From: CAYOXX01 sp964408025
Lineage (GTDB): Bacteria; Acidobacteriota; DATKUA01
DNA length: 53,052 nt
Assembly (NCBI GenBank): GCA_964408025.1
Contig: CAYOXX010000010.1
Span: forward strand, 1 to 53,052
Direction: 5' to 3'
Shown here: piece after piece, positions 37,399-43,993 of the stretch
Layout: every line of letters begins with the position of its first letter
Numbering within the stretch: the stretch's first letter is position 1
Notes under the pieces: generated by a model
The model's database searches: none
Told to the model about the DNA's origin: nothing
The model's input: only the letters and a program-made list of their open reading frames with translations
Made by a program: the position numbers and the translations under genes

Positions 37399-37764
37399 TC
37401 AACCATCTGCTGGGTGGAAGGAAACTACCTCCAGATTCGTAATAATGCCCCTCTCGTTTCTAACTTCCATTATTTTTAAATATAACATTTCGTTATTATT
37501 AATATTAATCTCATTTATGAAAACGTGATAATCACAAGGATTATCCTTATACTGAAGAGTGTTTTTATAACCTGTCTCGGTAACGTTTTTTGCAATATAC
37601 TCATCAATTTCCGAAGAATCAAACTCAAAATATAAACCTGCATCAAGCATTGCATTTCTTGACTTTTCAATATCTTCGTGATTATTAAACATCTTTTTTA
37701 TACGACTAAGAACAGCACGTGCGCGCCGAGCGTTACGATACTGTCTAGCAGGATTAGAATCCAT
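37399..37764 (-). CDS. MqsR-like mRNA interferase toxin
   Basis: A 121-residue basic protein from the ATG at 37764; an in-frame ATG at 37791 would add nine residues. It aligns by eye with E. coli MqsR, a RelE-fold ribonuclease cutting mRNA at GCU: VLSRIKKMFNN to LSQVKKLVNAG, RNAMLDAGLYFEFDSSEI to SALLNADELGLDFDGM, GYKNTLQYKD to FYKSMTTYSD, and YLKIMEV with EVVSF to YLKITV with LIVSF. The catalytic-site Lys (GYK) and Tyr (LYLKI) are kept. First gene of the three; it ends about 50 bases before the antitoxin start, and no Shine-Dalgarno is evident for either start. Confidence 0.75.
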   Translation of the reverse strand: MDSNPARQYRNARRARAVLSRIKKMFNNHEDIEKSRNAMLDAGLYFEFDSSEIDEYIAKNVTETGYKNTLQYKDNPCDYHVFINEININNNEMLYLKIMEVRNERGIITNLEVVSFHPADG

Positions 37765-37800
37765 ACGATCATCATATCGTAAACCTAGCATAAAGCTAGG
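37765..37800. promoter_or_regulatory. Candidate operators of the toxin-antitoxin operon
   Basis: Two inverted repeats lie just before the toxin ATG: ACGAT-N6-ATCGT at 37765-37780 and CCTAGC-N5-GCTAGG at 37784-37800. Type II antitoxins bind palindromes in such positions to repress their own operon. They are between the candidate promoter and the start at 37764. Confidence 0.5.
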
Positions 37801-37815
37801 AAATCGATGTGATCA

Positions 37816-37844
37816 AGCTTACGAAGTCAGCAAATGGATGTCAA
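37816..37844 (-). promoter_or_regulatory. Possible promoter of the toxin-antitoxin operon
   Basis: On the minus strand a perfect TTGACA (37839-37844) is followed after 17 bases by TAAGCT (37816-37821). The -10 is poor. A TATAAT at 37850-37855 on the same strand is an alternative without a good -35. Confidence 0.4.
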
Positions 37845-37985
37845 CCCCATTATAACCGGCTCCTGACATTAGGTGTGACACTCCAGGGTATCGAAGATTC
37901 CAGAGTCAGAGCAACGGAACGACATAAATTGCTTATAACTCACGAATTAAATGCGACGAACTATATAGTTGGGACAGTTACTATC

Positions 37986-38014
37986 TTGTGATTTTCCGAC
38001 AGATGTGGTATAAA
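37986..38014 (+). promoter_or_regulatory. Sigma-70-like promoter for eno
   Basis: TTGTGA and TATAAA with 17 bases between them, 39 bases before the eno start. Both hexamers are close to consensus. Confidence 0.6.
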
Positions 38015-38052
38015 TAGCTTTGTTTTCAGACACTTCTAAGCAGAGGTTGATG

Positions 38053-39357
38053 ATGAGCCTGATTGAGAGCGTGTGGGCGCGGGAGGTTCTGGACAGCCGC
38101 GGCAACCCGACGGTCGAGGTGGAGGTGACGCTGGAAAGCGGCGCGGAGGGGCGGGCGATCGTGCCCTCGGGCGCCTCGACCGGCGAGGCCGAGGCCCTCG
38201 AGCTACGCGACGGCGACCCGGAGCGCTACCTCGGCAAGGGGGTCACCAAGGCGGTGGCCAACGTCAACGGCGAGATCGAGGTGCAGCTCCTCGGTCTGGA
38301 CGCCCTCGACCAGGCGCTGATCGACCGGGTGCTGATCGAGCTGGACGGCACGCCGAACAAGGGCCGCCTGGGCGCCAACGCCACGCTGGGCGTCAGCCTG
38401 GCGGCCGCCAAGGCTTCGGCCGAGTACATCGGCCTACCGCTCTACCGCTACCTCGGCGGCATCGGCGCCAAGGTGCTGCCGGTGCCGATGATGAACATCC
38501 TCAACGGCGGCGTCCACGCCGACAACAACGTCGACATCCAGGAGTTCATGGTCATGCCGCTCGGCGCGCCGAGCTTCGCCGAGGCCCTCAGGGCCGGGGC
38601 CGAGATCTTTCACCACCTCAAGAAGGTGCTGGCCGGGCGCGGGCTCAACACCTCGGTCGGCGACGAGGGCGGCTTCGCTCCCGACCTCGGCTCGAACGAG
38701 GAGGCGCTGGAGGTCATCCTCGAAGCGGTCGAGGCGGCCGGCTACACCGCCGGACGCGAAGAGGGGGGGGGGGACGTGGCGCTGGGGCTGGACTGCGCCG
38801 CCAGCTCCTTCTACGACAAGGAGGCGGGCCTCTACGTGCTGGCCGCGGAGCGCGAGCCGCGCAAGGACACCGCCGCGCTAGTCGCCTTCTACGAGGACCT
38901 GGTCGAGCGCTACCCGATCGTCTCGATTGAGGACGGCTTCGACGAGGGCGACTGGGACGGTTTCGTGCGGCAAACCGAGCTGCTGGGCGGGAGGATTCAG
39001 CTCGTCGGCGACGACCTGTTCGTCACCAATCCCGAGTTCCTGCGCAAGGGGATCGAGCTCGGCGCCTGCAACTCGATCCTGATCAAGCTCAACCAGATCG
39101 GGACGCTCACCGAGACGGCCGACACGATCGAGATGGCCAGGCGCGCCAGCTACACGGCGGTCGTCAGCCACCGCAGCGGCGAGACGGAGGATACCACCAT
39201 CGCCGACCTCGCGGTGGCCTTCAACACCGGCCAGATAAAGACCGGCAGCGCCTCGAGGACCGACCGCGTCGCCAAGTACAACCGCCTGCTGCGCATCGAG
39301 GAGGAGCTGGGCGACGCCGCCGTCTTCCCCGGCCGCCGGGCGCTGAGGATCGGGTAG
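38053..39357 (+). CDS. eno: Enolase
   Basis: A 434-residue glycolytic enzyme converting 2-phosphoglycerate to phosphoenolpyruvate. The start at the second of two adjacent ATGs (38053) has GAGG six bases before and gives the standard SLIESVWAREVLDSRGNPTV. Active-site residues: K345 in SILIKLNQIG, K396 in GQIKTGSASR, metal ligands D247, E293 (SIEDG) and D320 (VGDD), and the SHRSGETED loop. An 11-G run (38763-38773) codes for three glycines in a surface loop; the frame is intact across it. Confidence 0.97.
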   Translation: MSLIESVWAREVLDSRGNPTVEVEVTLESGAEGRAIVPSGASTGEAEALELRDGDPERYLGKGVTKAVANVNGEIEVQLLGLDALDQALIDRVLIELDGTPNKGRLGANATLGVSLAAAKASAEYIGLPLYRYLGGIGAKVLPVPMMNILNGGVHADNNVDIQEFMVMPLGAPSFAEALRAGAEIFHHLKKVLAGRGLNTSVGDEGGFAPDLGSNEEALEVILEAVEAAGYTAGREEGGGDVALGLDCAASSFYDKEAGLYVLAAEREPRKDTAALVAFYEDLVERYPIVSIEDGFDEGDWDGFVRQTELLGGRIQLVGDDLFVTNPEFLRKGIELGACNSILIKLNQIGTLTETADTIEMARRASYTAVVSHRSGETEDTTIADLAVAFNTGQIKTGSASRTDRVAKYNRLLRIEEELGDAAVFPGRRALRIG

Positions 39358-39361
39358 GGCT

Positions 39362-39742
39362 GTGGGCAACTACCCCAACACGGCCCCGTTCGCCGAGCCA
39401 CCCCCGGCCCGCTCCGGCGCCCTCTGGAGGGCGGGCTGGATACTTCTGATACTGCTCTTTCTGGCGGCAATCGTCCTGGACGCTTTCTTCAGCGAGACGG
39501 GGATCCTGCAGGTCTGGACGCTGGAGGAGCAGTACAAGCTGCTGGCGGCCGAGGTTTCCCGGCTCGAGGGCGAGAACGCCGAGCTGGAGGCGGAGATAGT
39601 GGAGCTGCGCGCCCGCCCGGAGGCGATCGAGCGCGTCGCCCGCGAGCAGCTCGGCTTCGTCAAGCCGGGCGAGGACACCTTCCTCTTCCCAGCCCCGCCG
39701 GAAGAGAACAGCCAAGCCGCCGCGCCCCCCCAGCCCCAGTAG
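39362..39742 (+). CDS. FtsB/DivIC-like septum formation initiator
   Basis: A 126-residue single-pass membrane protein: short cytoplasmic N-terminus, one membrane helix (about 25-43), then a coiled coil (AAEVSRLEGENAELEAEIVE) and the family tail RPEAIERVAREQLGFVKPGE. FtsB with FtsL and FtsQ links divisome assembly to septal synthesis. GTG start four bases after the eno stop; eno-ftsB is a common gene order, which supports the call. The last 20 residues are Pro/Ala rich. Confidence 0.88.
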   Translation: MGNYPNTAPFAEPPPARSGALWRAGWILLILLFLAAIVLDAFFSETGILQVWTLEEQYKLLAAEVSRLEGENAELEAEIVELRARPEAIERVAREQLGFVKPGEDTFLFPAPPEENSQAAAPPQPQ

Positions 39743-39780
39743 GATCAGGCGCCGCCCGCCTCCGTTACCTTCGGGACCGG

Positions 39781-39981
39781 CTACCCTTTGCTGTGTTTCA
39801 TGATGTGGTAGATCCCGAAGAAGACAAGGAGCAGGGGCCAGAGCCTACCTATTGTCAGGTATTCGTCGAACCAGCCGAAGTTCTGGGCCAGGAATATACA
39901 GCCGAGGACGATGAGGACGACGCCCCAGACCCAATGGCTCTCCCAAGGATCACTGTTTTTCCCGTGATGACCTTCGCTCAT
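39781..39981 (-). CDS. Small two-helix membrane protein (LiaI/DUF5668-like)
   Basis: A 66-residue protein with a His-rich hydrophilic start, then two membrane helices: WVWGVVLIVLGCIFLAQNFG and LWPLLLVFFGIYHIM joined by a short loop with an Asp-Glu. The pattern W-x-hydrophobic-LG-x-FLAQNFGW and R-x-WPLLL is that of the LiaI/LiaF-type transmembrane region. Function unknown. Last of the minus-strand series and overlapping the end of ubiE by 32 bases. Confidence 0.75.
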   Translation of the reverse strand: MSEGHHGKNSDPWESHWVWGVVLIVLGCIFLAQNFGWFDEYLTIGRLWPLLLVFFGIYHIMKHSKG

Positions 39982-40699
39982 CCTGCTTCTCCCCCGTGTA
40001 GGCGTTGACGATGCCGAAACAATAACGCCTTACCGAGCGGATGTAAAACCCCGCGTCGCTCATCAGGCCCCGCAGCTTCTCGGGCTCGAAGAACTCGTCC
40101 ACCGAGCGCGGCAGGTACTCGTAGGCCGCCCGCGAGCCGGAGATCAGGCCGCCCAGGACCGGCATGACGCGCTTGAAGTACCAGCGGAAGACCGGCCCGA
40201 ACAGCTTCCCCTTGGGATTCGCGAACTCGAGGATCAGCAGGCGCCCGCCGGGCCGCAGGACTCTGAACATCTCCGCCAGGGCCGCCGGCACGTCGACGAC
40301 GTTGCGGATCCCGAAGGCGATCGCCACGGCGTCGGCCGCAGCGTCGTGCAGCGGCAGGGCGACCGCGTCCGCCGCGGCCGGCAGTATCGGGACCGCCGCC
40401 CCAGCCGCTTCGATCTTCTTGCGCGCTAGGAGCAGCATAGGCTCGCTGAAGTCCAGCGCCAGGGCCAAGCGCAGCTCCGGCTGGGCCCGCGCCGCCTCGA
40501 GCGCCACGTCGGCCGTGCCGGCGGCCAGGTCGAGCAGCACCTCTCCGGGCTGCAGTTCGAGGGTGCGCAGCGACTTGCGCCGCCAGCGGCTGTCCTGCCC
40601 CATGCTAAGCAGCACGTTGAGGAGATCGTAACGCGGGGCGATGGCGCCGAACATACGGCGGATCGAGGTCCGCCGGAACTCGTTAGCCCGTGCGGCCAT
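39950..40699 (-). CDS. ubiE: UbiE/MenG quinone methyltransferase
   Basis: A 249-residue SAM-dependent C-methyltransferase of menaquinone or ubiquinone synthesis. Motifs: MFGAIAPRYDLLNVLLSMGQ at the start, SAM-binding LLDLAAGTADVALEAA near 54, the family signature GIRNVVDVPAAL near 128 and LRPGGRLLILEF near 145. The loop reads AAGTAD rather than the common AGGTGD, a mild change. It overlaps ubiX by 17 bases upstream and the small membrane protein downstream. Quinone type cannot be told. Confidence 0.92.
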   Translation of the reverse strand: MAARANEFRRTSIRRMFGAIAPRYDLLNVLLSMGQDSRWRRKSLRTLELQPGEVLLDLAAGTADVALEAARAQPELRLALALDFSEPMLLLARKKIEAAGAAVPILPAAADAVALPLHDAAADAVAIAFGIRNVVDVPAALAEMFRVLRPGGRLLILEFANPKGKLFGPVFRWYFKRVMPVLGGLISGSRAAYEYLPRSVDEFFEPEKLRGLMSDAGFYIRSVRRYCFGIVNAYTGEKQDERRSSREKQ

Positions 40700-41297
40700 C
40701 GTCTCCGCCCCAGGGAGAGAAGAGGCGGTGTTCGATACCCAGCTGCAAGAGCACGCGACCGGCTATGAAGTCGGCCAGGTCGTCGAAGCTGCTCGGCCGG
40801 TGGTAGAAGGCGGGCGAGGCGGGCACTATGGCGGCGCCGGCCTCTGCCGCCGCGGCAGCGTTGCGCAGCTGGATGAGGCTCATCGGGCTCTCGCGCGGCA
40901 CCAGCACCAGCGGGCGGCGCTCCTTGAGCGCCACGTCGGCTGCCCGCTCGACAAGCGTCCGCGAGAGGCCCGAGGCCACGGCCGCCAGGGTCTTCATCGA
41001 GCAGGGGACCACCGCCATCCCTGCGCTGCGGTGGGAGCCGGAGGCCGGCGGGGCGTCCAAACGGTCGTTCCCGTACTCGATCAGCGAGCCCTCGTCGAGA
41101 CCCCGTCCCAGCTTCTCGGCGACGAGATCGGCGAAGCCGCCCCGCATACCGAGCTCCTCGGCCAGCACGTCGCGGCCGGTGGGGGAGATCACCACCTCCA
41201 GGAGCCGCCCCGCCTCGAGCAGGGCGATGGCCGTGCGCAGGGCGTAGAGGGCACCGCTGGCGCCCGTGACGGCGAGTGTGATCGGCGGCCCGCCCAC
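40683..41297 (-). CDS. ubiX: UbiX, flavin prenyltransferase
   Basis: A 204-residue enzyme attaching a dimethylallyl group to FMN to make the cofactor of UbiD decarboxylases. FMN-binding GASGALYALRTA near the start, then VVPCSMKTLAAVASGLS near 96 and RRPLVLVPRESPMSLIQLRN near 128, plus the PASPAFYHRPSS ending, are all present. GTG at 41297 follows the upstream stop by one base. UbiD itself is not in the window. Next to ubiE, it fits a quinone pathway cluster. Confidence 0.93.
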   Translation of the reverse strand: MGGPPITLAVTGASGALYALRTAIALLEAGRLLEVVISPTGRDVLAEELGMRGGFADLVAEKLGRGLDEGSLIEYGNDRLDAPPASGSHRSAGMAVVPCSMKTLAAVASGLSRTLVERAADVALKERRPLVLVPRESPMSLIQLRNAAAAAEAGAAIVPASPAFYHRPSSFDDLADFIAGRVLLQLGIEHRLFSPWGGDDGRTG

Positions 41298-41298
41298 C

Positions 41299-42333
41299 TC
41301 AGTAACCCTTCAGCAAGCTGGTCTTGGCGCGGCCACCCTTGCGGTAATCGGCCTGCCAGTAGGGCAGCCAGACCTGGGCCACGCGCAGGAGCTGGATGGT
41401 GCACCTGGCCAGCGGCACGTCGACGCCGACGATGTCGTCCGCCTTGGCGTTGACCTCCCGCTCGATGGCGCCGAACTTATCGATCAACTCGGCTGAAAAC
41501 TGAGAGAACGCTTCCCCGAAGCCCTCGAGGCCCCCGGCCAGACGCCCGGCCTCCGCCTGCAGCAGCTCGATGTAGGACTCGGTGGAGGGCCGGTCAAGCA
41601 GCGCCAGATGCGGCTCGAGCACGTGCAGGTTGATCGCCCTGATTATCAGCGACTTACAGGCCAGCCTTAGGTCCTCGACGCGGGCGCGCACTACCTGCTC
41701 ATCCTGCTCCTTCGACGAGGGCGACGGCACGTCCAGCCGGGTCACCGCCTGCTGCAGCTTGCGCTCGAATACCGCGCCGAGCTCGAGGGCCGTCTCCGAC
41801 TTCTCAGCGTTGGCATGATCGTGGCAGGCCTGCCGAAACTCCTCTTCCGATTCCCCAAACGAGGAGTAGAGGCTGAAGCTCTCGTTCTTCAGGATCGTGA
41901 GGCTGCTCTGCTCGGAGAGGAAGGCGAGGAAGCTGTCGGCCATGGCGCGGAAGTCGTACTCGATGCGCTTGCCGTGGCCGGCCAGGCTGCCGAGTATGGC
42001 ATCGGGGAGGGGCCGCAGCGAACGCCGGTTGATTACCGCGGCCGGCGCCGCCCAGTCGATCTGTCTTTTCCGCCGGTCGAGCTCTATCAGCCGGTCGATG
42101 TATTCGATCTTGAAGACCCCGAGGTCGCTGTCGTCGAAGGAGAGCTCGCTGAGGATGTAGAAGCCGGGCCGAAACTCCAGCATCAGGTCGAGGACATCGG
42201 TCTTGGCGCGCCGGTACCAGCTCCGCAGCTTGTGGATGTTGGGGAAGAGAAATGTCTGTTCCGGATTGTCGAAATCCACCTCGATAGTCCGGACAGCCCT
42301 ACCCTTCGGCCCCTCTTCAGCTTCCATGTTCAC
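41299..42333 (-). CDS. Hypothetical cytoplasmic protein
   Basis: A 344-residue protein from the GTG at 42333, which has AGAGGGAAG upstream; ATG at 42327 is the alternative. No signal peptide or membrane segment. The N-terminal 100 residues look alpha/beta (RTIEVDFDNPEQTFLFPNI, then DLGVFKIEYIDRLIELDRRK); the rest is helical and charged, with SFGESEEEFRQACHDHANAE near 155 and a closing WLPYWQADYRKG. I do not recognise the family. It is tightly packed between a propeller-like gene and ubiX, 13 bases after the former, so it is probably in the same operon. Confidence 0.7.
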   Translation of the reverse strand: MNMEAEEGPKGRAVRTIEVDFDNPEQTFLFPNIHKLRSWYRRAKTDVLDLMLEFRPGFYILSELSFDDSDLGVFKIEYIDRLIELDRRKRQIDWAAPAAVINRRSLRPLPDAILGSLAGHGKRIEYDFRAMADSFLAFLSEQSSLTILKNESFSLYSSFGESEEEFRQACHDHANAEKSETALELGAVFERKLQQAVTRLDVPSPSSKEQDEQVVRARVEDLRLACKSLIIRAINLHVLEPHLALLDRPSTESYIELLQAEAGRLAGGLEGFGEAFSQFSAELIDKFGAIEREVNAKADDIVGVDVPLARCTIQLLRVAQVWLPYWQADYRKGGRAKTSLLKGY

Positions 42334-42346
42334 TAATAACTTCCCT

Positions 42347-43993
42347 CTATTGCGGCCAGCCGAAGCAGGCCAGAACCGCGCCCCCGTCGGGCCGCCTCCC
42401 GATGACCGCCACGGCGCGCGCATCCGTCCCGGGCGGGTTGTATGGAGCAATGGCTACGATGTCTAGTGAGGTAAGTATAGCCGCAGCGGCCGCGGAAGGG
42501 GAAACGATATTTGCGACCACGAGCCTGTCGCCGCCACCGCCCCCCGTGCCGGCCTCGGCGTAGAGTGCCAGGCCTGCGGCCAGGCGCGGCGAGCAGGCCA
42601 GCGCCGCGACCGGGCCGAAGGGCAGGGACTCCGATTCGCCGTCGCGCCGCCAGAGGGCCGCGGCCCCCGCCGGGCCAACGACCACGAAGGAGAAGCCGCC
42701 AGGATCGAGGCGATGCAGCGATCGCAATCCCTGGAGGCTGCGAACCGCCGGGGCGACAGTCTCGCCGTCGCCGAGCAGCAGGGCGCCGCCGAATGTGTCC
42801 TCCCCGGCGATATACCGCCCGCCTACCAGCGCCGGCCCGCCGCCCTCCGAGGTCAGCGCCAGCGGCTGCAGCGCCAGGGGCCTGACGACGTGCCGCGCGC
42901 CAATCTCCACTTCCGCCCCCGCGGCCCACAGGTTGCACGCGGCCAGCAGCTCGAGGCGGCCGTCGCGATCGATGTCGCCCGCCAGCAGCCGGCCGGCCGG
43001 GCTCCTGGTCGGATAGGGAGCCGGCGGGAGATCCGCCAGGGAGACCCGATGGGTCAATTCCAGCTCCGCATCGCGAAAGGCGTAGACCAGAATCTCGGAC
43101 GGCGTCAGCACGGCCAGCTCGTCACCGTCGCCGCCGTCCAGCTCCGCGGCGGCGACATCGAGAGCCCCGTCCGGCATGGGGAGGGTTAGCAGCAGCCGGC
43201 CGGGCAGCGCCGGCGTCTCTTCTCCTGCGACCTGGAGGAGCAGCGCGAGTTCCGGTGCCAGCGGTGCGCTGAGGCCGAACAGCTCGTCCGAGCGGGGGTC
43301 GGCGGCGACGACCTGGCAGAGGATGGCTAGGCGTTCTCCCCGCACGGCGACGACGACGTTCAGCGCCGCGTCGGCGCCGTCGCGGCGCAGCTTCCGCCGC
43401 AGCTCCGGCAGCCCGGCGTCCACGACGACCTCATAGCTGTCCCAATCGGGGCCGAGGTTCCAAATCCTGTAGAGCCCGGTGGCCGCTAGGCGGGCACGCA
43501 GTGTGCTCTCCAGCAAGGCGGCGAAGGCCGCCGGCACCCCCACCCCTACTGCCGGTGCGGCGCGCACGGCAACGCGCGGCAGCCGGCCGTCCCTCACGAG
43601 CAGGTCACCGGAGCGCAGGCCGGGCACGGCGCGGCCGTCAAGCAGGCGCTCGAGGCGATCGCCGCGCAGGCGCGCGACAGGCCTGTACTCCGCCAGCCCC
43701 GCCACAAGCGNNNNNNNNNNGTGACGAAGGAGATGACGGAGGAGACCCAATTCGAGCAGCGGCTCGCCGCCGAACAGGGTGATCCGGTAGTCGCCCTCGC
43801 CGCCGGGCAGTGCCGGGGCCACTGCGGCCAGCTCGCCCTCCTGCGCCAGCCGGTGGAAGCCGAGGCAGCCCACGCTCTCCAGCCTCACCAGCAGTGCCAG
43901 GGCGAGGTCGTCCAGCGCCCCACCTTCAACCTGAAGGGTGGGGGCGAGGGCGGGAGCGATGGCGAGGGCCACGATCAGTAAGGTCGCTGTCAT
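42347..43993 (-). CDS. Secreted beta-propeller-like protein, interrupted by assembly gap
   Basis: About 548 residues, with ten N inside (43711-43720), so the true length and frame across the gap are not certain; both sides read in one frame as given. Signal peptide about 1-18 (TLLIVALAIAPALA). After an N-terminal domain with GDYRITLFGGEPLL, residues 280-540 carry FG-GAP/VCBS-like strands: AELDGGDGDELAVLT, AGDIDRDGRLELLAA, GGALLLGDGETVAP. Calcium-binding propellers of this type are found on exported proteins. Start overlaps the rqcH stop by four bases (ATGA). Function unknown. Confidence 0.7.
   Translation of the reverse strand: MTATLLIVALAIAPALAPTLQVEGGALDDLALALLVRLESVGCLGFHRLAQEGELAAVAPALPGGEGDYRITLFGGEPLLELGLLRHLLRHXXXXLVAGLAEYRPVARLRGDRLERLLDGRAVPGLRSGDLLVRDGRLPRVAVRAAPAVGVGVPAAFAALLESTLRARLAATGLYRIWNLGPDWDSYEVVVDAGLPELRRKLRRDGADAALNVVVAVRGERLAILCQVVAADPRSDELFGLSAPLAPELALLLQVAGEETPALPGRLLLTLPMPDGALDVAAAELDGGDGDELAVLTPSEILVYAFRDAELELTHRVSLADLPPAPYPTRSPAGRLLAGDIDRDGRLELLAACNLWAAGAEVEIGARHVVRPLALQPLALTSEGGGPALVGGRYIAGEDTFGGALLLGDGETVAPAVRSLQGLRSLHRLDPGGFSFVVVGPAGAAALWRRDGESESLPFGPVAALACSPRLAAGLALYAEAGTGGGGGDRLVVANIVSPSAAAAAILTSLDIVAIAPYNPPGTDARAVAVIGRRPDGGAVLACFGWPQ
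43711..43720. other. Assembly gap (ten N)
   Basis: A run of exactly ten N inside a coding region. It is a scaffolding placeholder, so the real number of missing bases is unknown. Confidence 1.

Larger units (their letters stand above)
36104..37800. other. AT-rich island with toxin-antitoxin-chaperone module
   Basis: Base composition drops sharply right after the ispF stop and rises again after about 37800. The first 130 bases (36104-36233) are nearly all A and T, with no gene. The three minus-strand genes use AT-rich codons unlike all neighbours. No integrase, transposase or clear attachment repeat was found, so the route of entry is not visible. The island separates the isoprenoid genes from enolase. 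Confidence 0.85.

Noticed and set aside
37399..37764. HigB/RelE-type toxin in place of MqsR
   Set aside because: The order of motifs (SRIKK start, DAGL-FEFD, GYK, YLKI, VVSF) follows MqsR, and the antitoxin has the MqsA zinc-binding domain, which HigA lacks.
37809..37991. 60-codon plus-strand frame between the island and eno
   Set aside because: No ribosome site or recognisable protein features; it overlaps candidate promoters of both flanking transcripts.
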